This document shows positions 53,210 through 62,250 of a stretch of DNA of 64,000 nucleotides, piece after piece. Source of the DNA: Fusobacterium naviforme (GTDB lineage Bacteria; Bacillota; Clostridia; Lachnospirales; Lachnospiraceae); NCBI GenBank assembly GCA_003014445.1, contig PYGH01000004.1, positions 1-64,000 on the forward strand. The letters run 5' to 3'. Under the pieces are notes generated by a model, which ran no database searches, was not told where the DNA came from, and saw nothing but the letters and a program-made list of their open reading frames with translations. Within the stretch, counting starts at the first letter, position 1. Every line of letters begins with the position of its first letter. The position numbers were made by a program, and so were the translations under genes.

Positions 53210-53252
53210 AGTATAGTATGATCTGCGTGTGATTTATGTGGTTTTAGCCACA
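53210..53252 (-). promoter_or_regulatory. CRP/FNR-type operator and activator-dependent promoter
   Basis: TGTGG (53237-53241) and CCACA (53248-53252) form a palindrome with a 6-base spacer (TTTTAG), centred at 53244.5. On the minus strand a -10-like TATACT lies at 53215-53210 with no -35 match at 17 bases upstream. The start would be near 53203, so the site is centred about 41.5 bases upstream, the class II activator position of CRP/FNR proteins. The regulator start codon lies 23 bases downstream on the plus strand, so autoregulation is also possible. Confidence 0.55.
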
Positions 53253-53274
53253 CTTTGAAAATAGGAGGATTTTT

Positions 53275-53928
53275 TTGGACAGCAGCGTTATAAAGAACAG
53301 TCTGATCTTTAAAGGGCTTACAGAGAATGAGGTCGAACATTGTCTGAACTATCTTCAGGCACAGGAAAAAAGGTATAAAAAAGGATCGGCCATTCTCCAC
53401 GCGGGAGATATGACCGATCGGATGGGGCTGGTGTTATCAGGAAGCGTTACGATCGAAAGTAATGACCTCTGGGGAAACTGCACCATCTTAAGCCATGTAG
53501 GACAGGGACAGTTTTTCGCCGAGACTTATGCCCTCCTGAACGGAGAAGTCCTGCTAGTCGATGTCATGGCGAATGAAGATTGCCGCATTCTGTTTTTGAC
53601 CGTCAATCACATCTATGGTGCCATTAGCGACGAACCATGGCTTCTGAAAATCACAAGGAATCTGCTGCGCATCTCCACCCGGAAAAACCTGATGCTGACC
53701 GGACGAAGCTTTCATACGTCGCCCAAGAGCATTCGGGACCGCATCCTCTCCTACCTGAACTCTGTATCGCTTCAGAAGCACAGTGCTGCGTTTGACATTC
53801 CATTCGACCGTCAGCAGATGGCGGACTATCTGGAAGTGGAGAGAACCGGTCTGTCCAAAGAGATTGGACGCATGCAGCGCGAAGGACTGATTGAATGCAG
53901 GAAGAATCATTTTCGGTTAATAAGCTGA
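53275..53928 (+). CDS. CRP/FNR-family transcriptional regulator
   Basis: The 217-residue protein has an N-terminal cyclic-nucleotide-binding-type barrel (KGLTENEVEHCLNYLQAQEKRYKKGSAILHAGD, LVLSGSVTIESNDLWGN) and a C-terminal Crp helix-turn-helix (FDRQQMADYLEVERTGLSKEIGRMQREGLIECRKNHF). There is no conserved cysteine tetrad at the N-terminus, so it is not a [4Fe-4S] FNR; heme or a small ligand may be sensed. The TTG start at 53275 is set by GGAGG 6 bases upstream. It is divergent from the hcp cluster and shares its control region. Confidence 0.9.
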   Translation: MDSSVIKNSLIFKGLTENEVEHCLNYLQAQEKRYKKGSAILHAGDMTDRMGLVLSGSVTIESNDLWGNCTILSHVGQGQFFAETYALLNGEVLLVDVMANEDCRILFLTVNHIYGAISDEPWLLKITRNLLRISTRKNLMLTGRSFHTSPKSIRDRILSYLNSVSLQKHSAAFDIPFDRQQMADYLEVERTGLSKEIGRMQREGLIECRKNHFRLIS

Positions 53929-54388
53929 TAGAAGAATGCTTCCTAAAAATAGCACCATAAATACCATTGCTTTTCCTTTACCTGCAGCTCCCTCTCTTCC
54001 TGTCGCTTTTTCAAAATCATGTCCGCATTCTGCTTTGCACGGAGGAAATCTTTTTTCCGATCCCTGAGCGGTCGGTACTGCTCGCATTCCGCCTTTCGTT
54101 TCTCAATCAGCAAGACAAGAGCTCTGCATAGTCGAAGAGCTTGTGGAACTTCAGCTTGTTTCCGCTGTGCCAGTAGGTGTCCCTCCAGTAGAGCTCTATG
54201 CTGTCGCGTCCGTTGTAGACCAGACGATAGCTGTCTCCCGTGAGCTGGCTGATCGCCTGAATTCAGGAATTATTTGCTCCCGTCTGCTTACATTATAAGT
54301 GAGAAGACTTCTTTTTCAGATATTTGCCAACTCTGGCAATGCCAGCAGCATGGCAAAGCAATATGATTGATATTCCGGCGAAAAGGCT
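53929..54388. other. remnant region, no intact gene
   Basis: On the minus strand two open fragments can be seen. One reads AISQLTGDSYRLVYNGRD and RDTYWHSGNKLKFHKLFDYAELLS from about 54260 to 54120. The next, in another frame, reads LIEKRKAECEQYRPLRDRKKDFLRAK and ends with MVFMVLFLGSILLSAY near 53930. The second resembles the basic coiled C-terminus of mobilisation proteins, but I cannot place the family. No start or ribosome site is intact. Confidence 0.35.
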
Positions 54389-55372
54389 TTATACGTAGCC
54401 GTAAATCCCCCGGACGCTGACTTCGCCGCTCCGCACCTCCGCTTCACTCCCATCCTCAAGCCGCACTCTGAGCTCTCCGCTCTCTGTGATGCCGAGCGCC
54501 GTTCCGCGGTAGTCCCCGCGCGGATCCAGCACCAGAACCTCCCGGTTTCGATTCACCAGCATGCTTTCATACAGCTCCCTCAGGCCACGCATATCCTCTC
54601 TCTCCGCAAAGAGCGCATAGCACTCCGCAAAGCGGCGCATCACTGCGGCAATGATTGCGACGCGGCTCACAGTCCTGCCGGTCTCCAGCTTCAGCGAGCT
54701 GGCCACCGCACGGATCTCCTCCGGAAAGCTGTCTGTGTTCACATTGATGCCGATACCCGGAATCACATAGCCGATCTCGTCCATATCGGTATTCATTTCT
54801 GTCAGTATGCCGCAGATCTTACGGCCTCCGATCACAACATCATTTGGCCACTTGATCTCTGTCTTAAGACCGGTCACGTCCTGTATGCCGCCGGCGACTG
54901 CCAGCGCACAGACCAGTGTAATCATCGAGGCGTGCTCCGGGCGTATCTCCGGGCGAAGGAGCATGGACATCCATATGCCGCTGCCGGGCGGTGAGCTCCA
55001 GCTGCGTCCCCGTCTGCCTCTCCCGGCAGTCTGTTCATCCGCCACAATGAGCAGCGGTCCCTCAGCCCCCTGCTCCGCTCTCCGCTTCACCTCAAGATTG
55101 GTGGAGTCGATGCTCGGAAAGAAACAGCTCTCCCTCAGGAAAGAGATATCCTTCAGCGCCGCGCGAAGCTCTGTCTCATTCATTACGTCCTCTGTTTCCA
55201 TGAGCAGGTAGCCGCGATTCTGCTTCGCCTCTATGTGATAGCCCTCCTCCTTCAGCCTTGCGACTGCCTTCCACACCGCAGTGCGCGTCACCTGAAAGCG
55301 CTCACAGAGCTCCTGTCCGGAGCAATAGCTGCCGCGCTCCTTCAGCACACGCAAAATATCGTCCTTCAGCAA
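54389..55372 (-). CDS. birA: biotin-acetyl-CoA-carboxylase ligase / biotin repressor BirA
   Basis: The 327-residue protein has an N-terminal winged helix (SGQELCERFQVTRTAVWKAVARLKEEGYHIEAKQNRGYLL) and a ligase domain (SFFPSIDSTNLEVKRRAEQG, VADEQTAGRGRRGRSWSSPPGSGIWMSMLLRPE) with the adenylate-binding GRGRRGR loop. The last 50 residues match the SH3-like C-terminal domain. It attaches biotin to carboxyl carrier protein and probably represses biotin genes. The TTG start follows AAAGGAGG by 7 bases. It is last of an operon with nadE. Confidence 0.93.
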   Translation of the reverse strand: MLKDDILRVLKERGSYCSGQELCERFQVTRTAVWKAVARLKEEGYHIEAKQNRGYLLMETEDVMNETELRAALKDISFLRESCFFPSIDSTNLEVKRRAEQGAEGPLLIVADEQTAGRGRRGRSWSSPPGSGIWMSMLLRPEIRPEHASMITLVCALAVAGGIQDVTGLKTEIKWPNDVVIGGRKICGILTEMNTDMDEIGYVIPGIGINVNTDSFPEEIRAVASSLKLETGRTVSRVAIIAAVMRRFAECYALFAEREDMRGLRELYESMLVNRNREVLVLDPRGDYRGTALGITESGELRVRLEDGSEAEVRSGEVSVRGIYGYV

Positions 55373-55385
55373 TCCTCTGCCTCCT

Positions 55386-55679
55386 TTACAGCATAACCAT
55401 GGCACTGATCACAGCAATCAGCAGCAGTAAAACACCGGCAGCAAGCGCTGCAAGGCCGGCAAGTCTCTGGCTGTCAGGCCCCGGCATGCGCACCCGCGCC
55501 TCGCCGTTCACCAAAGCGAGCAGCGCCGCAAGAAAGAATATCATTGGGAAAAATGCCAGATGCTCCTCCGGTGAGAGGAAGGCGATCACCGAGAGGAGCA
55601 CCACTGCGATCCCGATCACAATATGTATGATATCCGGCAGATAATTCAGCCGGCGTGGATTTTTCTTTTTATATTCCAT
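55386..55679 (-). CDS. small membrane protein, DUF6637-like
   Basis: The 97-residue protein has a basic N-terminus (MEYKKKNPRRLNYLPD) and three hydrophobic segments (IIHIVIGIAVVLLSVIAFL, LAFFPMIFFLAALLALVNG, LAGLAALAAGVLLLLIAVISAMVML). It resembles small three-helix proteins of Lachnospiraceae (DUF6637 type). The role is unknown. It lies between the methyltransferase and birA genes with gaps of about 13 bases, so it is in the same transcript. Confidence 0.6.
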   Translation of the reverse strand: MEYKKKNPRRLNYLPDIIHIVIGIAVVLLSVIAFLSPEEHLAFFPMIFFLAALLALVNGEARVRMPGPDSQRLAGLAALAAGVLLLLIAVISAMVML

Positions 55680-55691
55680 TGCTCTGTCCTC

Positions 55692-56483
55692 TCACAGTGA
55701 AGTCTCTCTCCTCTGCCGCGCCAGCTCATAGAGCAGAATCGAGGCCGCGACCGCTGCGTTCAGCGACTCCACGCTGCCCAGCATGGGAATCTTAACCAGG
55801 CGATCTGCGAGCGCTGCGGTCTCCTCCTTAAGTCCCGCTGCCTCATTGCCGATGAGAAAAGCATTTGGGCCGCAGTAGGAGACATGATCGTAGCTCTCCT
55901 CCCCCTTAAGATGTGCCGCCGTGAGCCGCACTCCCCTGCGCTTCAGCTCCAAGAGGGCGCCTCGCAGATCCTCCGTATACACTACAGGGACGCGGAAGAT
56001 GCTCCCCATCGTCGAGCGTATCACCTTCGGATTATAGAGATCCACCGTGTGACTGTCTGCAAGTATTCCTGTGAGGCCCGCGCCCTCCCCGGCTCTCAGC
56101 ATAGTTCCGAGATTTCCGGGATCCTGGATAGTCTCGAGCACCAGAAGATTTGCATTTTTCTGTTCAATCAGCTCCTCCAGAGAGCAACGCTGCTGCTTTA
56201 CCAGAAGAAGCACCCCCTGCGGCGTCCTGGTATCACTCAGCGCCGGAAACACGGCATCCGCCACAAGCTGAAAGGGCAGGCGCGAGAGCTTCTCCCGCAC
56301 AGCGCCGCTGCTCCTCTCATAGAACTGCTCGCTGACAAAGAGCTCCTCAATGCGCTCCCCGGGGGTCTCCAGAAACATGCGGACACCCTCCACTGTAAAA
56401 AGTCCGCTCTCCCGGCGAAGAGACGCCTTTTTATTCAGGGCCTGCACTCTGCGTATCTTTGCATTGGACGTTGAACTGATCAT
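55692..56483 (-). CDS. SpoU/TrmH-family RNA 2'-O-methyltransferase
   Basis: The 263-residue SPOUT protein has an N-terminal substrate-binding domain and a knotted C-terminal domain with VLETIQDPGNLGTMLRAGEGAG, YNPKVIRSTMGSIFRVPVV and GNEAAGLKEET, SAVES-like VESLNAAVAASILLYEL. It would methylate ribose in tRNA or 23S rRNA; the target is not clear. The ATG overlaps the nadE stop (ATGA). Confidence 0.9.
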   Translation of the reverse strand: MISSTSNAKIRRVQALNKKASLRRESGLFTVEGVRMFLETPGERIEELFVSEQFYERSSGAVREKLSRLPFQLVADAVFPALSDTRTPQGVLLLVKQQRCSLEELIEQKNANLLVLETIQDPGNLGTMLRAGEGAGLTGILADSHTVDLYNPKVIRSTMGSIFRVPVVYTEDLRGALLELKRRGVRLTAAHLKGEESYDHVSYCGPNAFLIGNEAAGLKEETAALADRLVKIPMLGSVESLNAAVAASILLYELARQRRETSL

Positions 56484-58426
56484 GGGCGCGCCTGCTCCTC
56501 CCTCTGAAGCTCCTCAAGCTCCCAAAGCCATATCCTGCTCACTGCATCAGAGGGCATTCTGAGATCTCCGCGCGGCGAAACCGCCACTGTTCCGACCTTC
56601 GGCCCATCCGGCAGGCAGGAGCGCTTGAATTGCTGCGCAAAAAATCTGCGATAGAAGGTTTTGAGCCATTTCATAATCGTATCCGCATCATACTGCTCCG
56701 CAAAGGCCTGACGCGCAAGTCTGTATATCTTCGCCGGCCGAAATCCAAAGCGCAGCACATAGTACAGATAGAAGTCATGCAGCTCATAGGGCCCCACAAG
56801 ATCCTCCGTCCTCTGGCTGATTTTTCCTCCCTCAGGCGGCAGAAGCTCCGGACTCACCGGCGTATCCAGCACATCGAGGAGTATATCCCTCAGCGCAGCT
56901 TCGCCGCAGCTCTCCGCGTAATAGTGCACTAGATGCCGCACCAGCGTCTTCGGAACAGAAGCATTCACCGCATACATGGACATGTGGTCTCCGTTATAGG
57001 TCGCCCAGCCGAGCGCAAGCTCAGACAGATCTCCTGTTCCAATAACCAGACCATTCTCGCGGTTTGCAATATCCATCAGCACCTGCGTGCGTTCTCTCGC
57101 CTGTGCATTCTCATAGGTGACATCGTGCTTTTCCGGATCCTGTCCGATATCCTCAAAGTGCTGAAGCACCGCAGCGTTAATGCGCACCTCCTCCAGCGTG
57201 GCGCCGAGCCGCCTTGTCAGCTCACAGGCGTTTCGATAGGTTCTGTCCGTCGTGCCGAAGCAGGGCATGGTCACCGCGCGGATGCCACTCCGCGGAAGTC
57301 CAAGCAGATCGAAGCAGCGGGCGCAGACCAAAAGCGCGAGCGTGGAATCCAGCCCGCCTGAGATTCCGAGTATCACTGTCCTTCCGCTGACATGCTCCAC
57401 GCGCTTCTTTAAACCAAGCGCCTGAATTGAGAGGATTTCCTCACAGCGGCGCGCCTTCTCTGCCTCATCCGACGGAACGAAGGGCGCAGGGTCTATAAAG
57501 CGCAGCAGCTTATCCTGTTCCTCGCATGCCGGATCCGCAAGGGAAAAATCCACATAGATATGGCGTGAATTCTCCTCACAGTGGAAAGTCGTAAGCTTCC
57601 GTCTCTCCGCCTTCAGGCGCTCCGTATCGATATCTGCCAATATAGTCTCCGGGCGGAAGCGTCCACTCTCCGCGAGCAGGGAGCCATTTTCCGCTATGAG
57701 ATTGTGTCCGCCGAAGACAAGATCCTGCGTCGACTCTCCCTCCCCGGCATTTGCATAGATATAGGCGCAGGCGAGACGCGCGGACTGCCCTCTGATCAGC
57801 ATTTCTCTGTAGCTGCCCTTGCCGACGAGCTCGTCGGAGGCCGAGCAGTTGACGATCACAGTAGCGCCCGACAGCGCGTGCTCTGTGGACGGCGGATTCG
57901 GAACCCAGAGATCCTCACAGAGCTCCGCAGCGACAACCAGTGACGGCAGCTCCCTGCAGCGAAACAGAAGATTCGCTCCGAGCGGCACGCGCTCTCCGAA
58001 GAACTCCGTGAATAAGAGCTCCCCCGGGGATGCCGTAAAGTGGCGCAGCTCGTAGAACTCACTGTAATTTGGAAGAAAGCTCTTGGTGACGAGTCCCAGG
58101 AGACTCCCGTTCTGCACTGCCGCCGCACAGTTATAGAGCTTTCCGCCCTCCTCCCACGGTACACCGACAAAGCAGAGCGCAGTCTGCCCTGCACTGGCAT
58201 CTACAATCTTCTTCAGAGCCAGCTTCGCCGCATCCAGAAGAGACTGCTGCAGAAACAGATCCCCGCAGGTATAGCCGGTGATACAGAGCTCCGGAAGCAC
58301 GCAGAGTTCCGCACCGGAATTCTGTGCAGCCTTGATTTCCTGAATAATAACCTCCGCATTATAAAGCGGATCGGTGACACGAATTTTTGCTGTGATCGCC
58401 GCCGCACGAACAAAACCGTCCCTCAT
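56480..58426 (-). CDS. nadE: glutamine-dependent NAD+ synthase
   Basis: The 648-residue protein couples a nitrilase-type glutaminase ([19 protein letters not shown] with the catalytic glutamate, [17 protein letters not shown] with lysine, [16 protein letters not shown] with the nucleophilic cysteine) to an NAD synthase ([20 protein letters not shown]-loop, [31 protein letters not shown]). It amidates nicotinate adenine dinucleotide to NAD with glutamine nitrogen. GGGAGTAAAAT precedes the ATG. It complements pncB and nudC in the same window. Confidence 0.96.
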   Translation of the reverse strand: MRDGFVRAAAITAKIRVTDPLYNAEVIIQEIKAAQNSGAELCVLPELCITGYTCGDLFLQQSLLDAAKLALKKIVDASAGQTALCFVGVPWEEGGKLYNCAAAVQNGSLLGLVTKSFLPNYSEFYELRHFTASPGELLFTEFFGERVPLGANLLFRCRELPSLVVAAELCEDLWVPNPPSTEHALSGATVIVNCSASDELVGKGSYREMLIRGQSARLACAYIYANAGEGESTQDLVFGGHNLIAENGSLLAESGRFRPETILADIDTERLKAERRKLTTFHCEENSRHIYVDFSLADPACEEQDKLLRFIDPAPFVPSDEAEKARRCEEILSIQALGLKKRVEHVSGRTVILGISGGLDSTLALLVCARCFDLLGLPRSGIRAVTMPCFGTTDRTYRNACELTRRLGATLEEVRINAAVLQHFEDIGQDPEKHDVTYENAQARERTQVLMDIANRENGLVIGTGDLSELALGWATYNGDHMSMYAVNASVPKTLVRHLVHYYAESCGEAALRDILLDVLDTPVSPELLPPEGGKISQRTEDLVGPYELHDFYLYYVLRFGFRPAKIYRLARQAFAEQYDADTIMKWLKTFYRRFFAQQFKRSCLPDGPKVGTVAVSPRGDLRMPSDAVSRIWLWELEELQREEQARP

Positions 58427-58538
58427 ATTTTACTCCCGTCTCAGCTTATTCCAGCTTATCTCAGACGCCGAAGCTCTCACAGATTGAATGTGGCGTTTTG
58501 CCTCCTCACCCTGCTTTTGCTTGTGCGTCTGCTCTCCC

Positions 58539-59474
58539 TCATGCCTTCCGCACAGCGTCTACGCTCTCCTTCAGTCCGGCAAGCAATCCCGCCATACCCT
58601 GTATTTCCGAAGGAATAATAATCTTTGTCGATTCTCCCTCCGCCATTTTGGAGAGCGTCTCGAGGCTTCTCAGGCGGATCACTGCATCATCCGCTCCCGC
58701 TTCCCTTAAAAGACGGATTCCCTCTGCTTCTGCTTCCTTCAACGCACGAATGGCTCTCGCTTGTCCCTCTGCCTCCTGAATGCGCCTCTCCTTCTCCGCC
58801 TCCGCGTGTAGAATCGCCGTCTGCTTCTCTGCCTCTGCATTGAGAATTGCAGCCTCTTTATTTCCCTGCGCAGTCAGAACCGCAGATTCCTTCTTTCCCT
58901 GTGCCAGCGTAATGACCTCACGCTTCTCGCGCTCCGCCTTCATCTGCTTCTCCATAGCCTCGCGAATGGCATCCGGAGGAAGAATATTTTTCAATTCAAC
59001 ACGGTTCACCTTAATGCCCCATGGGTCTGTTGCGACATCCAGCTGCGAACGCATCTCTGTATTGATGGTCTCCCTTGAGGTGAGAGTCGTGTCCAGATCC
59101 ATAGAGCCGATGATATTTCTCAGCGTCGTTGCGGTGAGATTTTCAATCGCAGCGATAGGATTTTCCACACCATAGGCGTAGAGCTTTGGTTCAGTAATCA
59201 CAAAAAACACAACGGAATCAATGCGCATAGTAACATTATCCTTCGTAATCACCGGCTGCGGCGGAAAGTCCGCCACCTGCTCTTTTAGATTTACGCGCTT
59301 TGCCGGACGGTCAAGCACCGGAATGAGCAGATGAATCCCTGCATCCCAGGTCGCATGATACCTTCCTAAGCGCTCAATCACAACCGCCTGTGCCTGCGGC
59401 ACAATACGTATACAGCTGATGAGCACTGCAACCAAAACCAGTAATAAAAGAAAAAACTGCATATTATCCTTCAT
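58539..59474 (-). CDS. SPFH/band 7 (stomatin-like) membrane protein
   Basis: The 311-residue protein has one N-terminal helix (QFFLLLLVLVAVLISCIRIV), the SPFH core (QAVVIERLGRYHATWDAGIHLLIPVLDRPA, LKEQVADFPPQPVITKDNVTMRIDSVVF) and a long Ala/Glu-rich coiled-coil (KKESAVLTAQGNKEAAILNAEAEKQ). The C-terminus has GLKESVDAV. It is of the HflK/stomatin type that clusters membrane complexes. It stands 112 bases upstream of nadE. No NfeD partner is adjacent. Confidence 0.9.
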   Translation of the reverse strand: MKDNMQFFLLLLVLVAVLISCIRIVPQAQAVVIERLGRYHATWDAGIHLLIPVLDRPAKRVNLKEQVADFPPQPVITKDNVTMRIDSVVFFVITEPKLYAYGVENPIAAIENLTATTLRNIIGSMDLDTTLTSRETINTEMRSQLDVATDPWGIKVNRVELKNILPPDAIREAMEKQMKAEREKREVITLAQGKKESAVLTAQGNKEAAILNAEAEKQTAILHAEAEKERRIQEAEGQARAIRALKEAEAEGIRLLREAGADDAVIRLRSLETLSKMAEGESTKIIIPSEIQGMAGLLAGLKESVDAVRKA

Positions 59475-59561
59475 CCTTTCATACTTCCTGTTTTCGGAAA
59501 AGAACGGACAATCCCTCTCTCCGACCGTATATTGGAGTATTAATTATAGCATAGTTTAAGC

Positions 59562-59618
59562 TTGTCAAACAGACGGATTCCTGCTATTCTTAATCCCGGG
59601 TAATTTAGTAGGAATTAA
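59562..59618 (+). promoter_or_regulatory. promoter and operator-like dyad of Rrf2 gene
   Basis: TTGTCA (59562-59567) and TATTCT (59585-59590) are 17 bases apart. A dyad TTAATCCC (59590-59597) ... GGAATTAA (59611-59618), 7 of 8 matching, straddles the start site. Position and sequence resemble operators of Rrf2/IscR-type regulators, suggesting autorepression. Confidence 0.5.
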
Positions 59619-59669
59619 ATTTCAGACTGCGGAGGGGCTACTCTCCTCCCGGATTGGAGAAAGGAAATA

Positions 59670-60131
59670 ATGAAAATTTCAACACGCGGCCGCTATGCGC
59701 TGCGGATGATGCTTGAATTTGCCAGAGAACCGGAGAGCGTCACCAGACTCGGAGATGTGGCAAAGAGCCAGCAGCTCTCCGAAAAATATCTGGAGCAGAT
59801 CGTCTCCGTGCTCACAAAGGCCGGATTTGTGAAGAGCATCCGCGGCGCGCAGGGCGGCTATCTGCTGACCCGAAAGCCGGAGGAATACTCCGTTGGCGAT
59901 ATACTCCGCCTCACGGAGGGGAGCATGGCGCCTGTGATATGTCTGGAACGGGGCAGTACCCCCTGCGACCTTTTTGAGAGCTGCGTATCCCGCAGCGTCT
60001 TTCAGAAGATTGAGGACGCGGTCAATGCCGTGATCGACAATATCTCCCTCGCCGACCTGCTGAGAGAGGAAGAGGCAATCGGACCTGCGCCGCAGGACGC
60101 CACCTTGAAGCGCAGCTGTCAGAGTCGCTGA
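59670..60131 (+). CDS. Rrf2-family regulator, IscR-like
   Basis: The 153-residue protein starts MKISTRGRYALRMMLEFA, with a winged helix (SEKYLEQIVSVLTKAGFVKSIRGAQGGYLLTRKP) and a cysteine trio in CLERGSTPCDLFESC (about 93, 101 and 107), the arrangement that binds a [2Fe-2S] cluster in IscR. It likely senses Fe-S status or oxidative stress. The neighbours here are not isc or suf genes. It is transcribed from its own promoter and ends in a terminator. Confidence 0.88.
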   Translation: MKISTRGRYALRMMLEFAREPESVTRLGDVAKSQQLSEKYLEQIVSVLTKAGFVKSIRGAQGGYLLTRKPEEYSVGDILRLTEGSMAPVICLERGSTPCDLFESCVSRSVFQKIEDAVNAVIDNISLADLLREEEAIGPAPQDATLKRSCQSR

Positions 60132-60185
60132 GCCCCGGAGCCACACCGCAGAGCGCAGCTTAACAGGATCAGCAAAAGACAAAAG

Positions 60186-60240
60186 AACCGTTCATCAGCT
60201 GTCAGAACTCATTTTGACAACGAATGAACGGTTTCTTATT
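60186..60240 (+). terminator. terminator after Rrf2 gene
   Basis: AACCGTTCAT (60186-60195) pairs with ATGAACGGTT (60224-60233), followed by TCTTATTTTC on the plus strand. An inner CTGTCA/TGACA pairing (60199-60218) adds stability. It also lies next to the end of the aminotransferase gene at 60246 and may serve both strands. Confidence 0.7.
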
Positions 60241-60245
60241 TTCTA

Positions 60246-61556
60246 TCAGCCCGCGCTCTTCTCTTCCAACTCCCTGTTCTTTAAGAACTTCTCAACACTG
60301 ACCAGCTTCACACAGAGCGCAAAGAGCTCTGTCGCGATCTTTAAGTCGTTCAGCGGCGGGAAGGAAGGTGCGATGCGAATATTGGAATCGTGCGGATCCC
60401 TGCCACCCGGCCAGGTCGCTCCCGCAGGTGTCATCACCACTCCGGCCTTCGCACAGCGGGAAACCACCTGCTTTGCACAGCCGTCCAGCGTATCAAAGGA
60501 AATGAAGTAGCCCCCCTTCGGATTTGTCCACTTCCCGATATCCAGTCCGCTGAGCTCTCTCTCCAGTATTTCCTCCACCATCTCAAACTTTGGCCGGAGT
60601 ATCTCGGCGTGCTTTCTCATATGCTCCACCATGCCGTGAATATCACCGAAAAAGCGCACATGACGCAGCTGATTCAGCTTATCATAACCTATGGTCTGGA
60701 TTTTCAGCTGCGCCTTGATATCCTCCAGATTATTGGAGGAGGAGGCAAGCGCCGCAATTCCGGAGCCCGGGAAGCTGACCTTTGAGGTTGAGGCAAATTT
60801 ATAGACCAGATCCGGCTGTCCCGCTCTCTTGCACTCCGCGAGAATCTCAATGACATTGTCCTGATCTTTATCATAGAGATGATGCATCGTGTAGGCATTA
60901 TCCCAGTAGATGCGGAAATCATTGGCCGCGGGCTTCAGGCGCGCAAGCCTGCGCACTGTCTCGTCAGAATAGGAGTTGCCCGTGGGGTTGGAATATTTCG
61001 GAACGCACCAGATGCCCTTGATCGCATCATCCTCTGCAACAAGCTTCTCGACGATATCCATATCCGGACCGGTCTCCAGCATGGGGACCGGAACATTCTC
61101 TATGCCAAAATACTCCGTGATTGCAAAGTGACGGTCATAGCCCGGAACGATGCAGAGGAATTTTACCTTGTCCAGCTTGCACCATGGTGTGTGCCCCATG
61201 ACTCCGTGTGTGTAGCAGCGGGATATGGTGTCGTACATCACATTCAGACTGGAGTTTCCGTAGAGGATGATGTGATCATAGGGAACCTCCATAAAATCTC
61301 CCATGAGTTCCAGTGCCTCCGGGATTCCGGTGAGGACACCGTAGTTCCGGCAGTCGGTCCCGTCCTCACTTCTGAGCTCAGACTCGTGATTCAGAACATC
61401 CATCATACCCATGGACAGATCAAGCTGCTCCATGCAGGGCTTGCCGCGGCTCATATTCAGATTCAGATCCATCGCCTGCATCTCTCTGTACTGTGCCTTC
61501 AGCTCTTTTCTGAGGTCCTGAAGCTCTTCCCGTGTCATTTCGGCATAGGGTCTCAT
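60246..61556 (-). CDS. PLP-dependent aminotransferase, aspartate-type Ic-like
   Basis: The 436-residue fold-type I enzyme shows LDLNLNMSRGKPCMEQLDLS, YGVLTGIPEALELMGDF, IWCVPKYSNPTGNSYSDET, IYWDNAYTMHHLY, and the pyridoxal lysine in FASTSKVSFPGSGIAAL. This pattern matches the Asp_aminotransf (PF12897) group, which includes aspartate aminotransferases of the Ic kind. The ATG at 61556 follows AAAGGAGTTGGGT. It is monocistronic. Confidence 0.85.
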   Translation of the reverse strand: MRPYAEMTREELQDLRKELKAQYREMQAMDLNLNMSRGKPCMEQLDLSMGMMDVLNHESELRSEDGTDCRNYGVLTGIPEALELMGDFMEVPYDHIILYGNSSLNVMYDTISRCYTHGVMGHTPWCKLDKVKFLCIVPGYDRHFAITEYFGIENVPVPMLETGPDMDIVEKLVAEDDAIKGIWCVPKYSNPTGNSYSDETVRRLARLKPAANDFRIYWDNAYTMHHLYDKDQDNVIEILAECKRAGQPDLVYKFASTSKVSFPGSGIAALASSSNNLEDIKAQLKIQTIGYDKLNQLRHVRFFGDIHGMVEHMRKHAEILRPKFEMVEEILERELSGLDIGKWTNPKGGYFISFDTLDGCAKQVVSRCAKAGVVMTPAGATWPGGRDPHDSNIRIAPSFPPLNDLKIATELFALCVKLVSVEKFLKNRELEEKSAG

Positions 61557-61656
61557 ACCCAACTCCTTTCTTTTCGCTCGCTATCACGCTTTAAACAATT
61601 AACTTCCTGCTGTCCGAAAAATTTTACCATCATCAGGCGCGTTGTGCAAGTGCGGC

Positions 61657-62244
61657 TCACAAACTGCCGTCCCTCTTTTTCTTCTCTCGCCGCGTCAGGA
61701 ACCAGCGCAGCAGACGAAGCGCGGGCGCTGAGCTGCTCTGCACACTCCGGCCGCAGCGCTCTGCAAGATCCATGCGAAAGCGCTCCTCCCTCTCTCCCAG
61801 CTGTTCCTTTGGGAACATATAGCCGCCGTAGCGGTCACGGAACAGATAGAAGTAGCGGTAATCCTCTCCCACCGCCTGTACCTCTGCATACTTCAAAAAC
61901 ACCTGCGGCGCGGAAGGATCGTTCAGATCGAGGATCTCAACAGCCTGCTCATGGAAAAGAAAGCGCGTCCTGGGATAGGGCGCGCCGCTCTCCTCGATCT
62001 GTCGGGAGAGCTTTCTCGCCGTGTGATTGGCGCTGCTGTACCGCCCCGAGAGCATATAGCCCCCGTAGACAAGCAGCAGCATTCCCCACCACACGGACAT
62101 ATTCATGACTCCGATGAGACCGGCGCCGATTCCGACAAGGAAGCGCGCAACACGGTTCACTCTGCAGAAAAGGTCATACTGCATATGTGCGAGCGCCTCA
62201 AAGCTTCCGGCACTGTGCTCCATCGTAAACTCATATTTGGTCAT
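61657..62244 (-). CDS. YcxB-like membrane protein
   Basis: The 195-residue protein has an N-terminal strand (EFTMEHSAGSFEALAHMQYDLF), two hydrophobic helices (VARFLVGIGAGLIGVMN and VWWGMLLLVYGGYML) and a beta-rich half (FLFHEQAVEILDLNDPSAPQVFLKYAEVQAVGED, FYLFRDRYGGYMFPKEQLG). This is the YcxB/PF14317 pattern of unknown function. It starts 6 bases after dctM and is likely co-transcribed. Confidence 0.75.
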   Translation of the reverse strand: MTKYEFTMEHSAGSFEALAHMQYDLFCRVNRVARFLVGIGAGLIGVMNMSVWWGMLLLVYGGYMLSGRYSSANHTARKLSRQIEESGAPYPRTRFLFHEQAVEILDLNDPSAPQVFLKYAEVQAVGEDYRYFYLFRDRYGGYMFPKEQLGEREERFRMDLAERCGRSVQSSSAPALRLLRWFLTRREKKKRDGSL

Positions 62245-62250
62245 AGCTTC

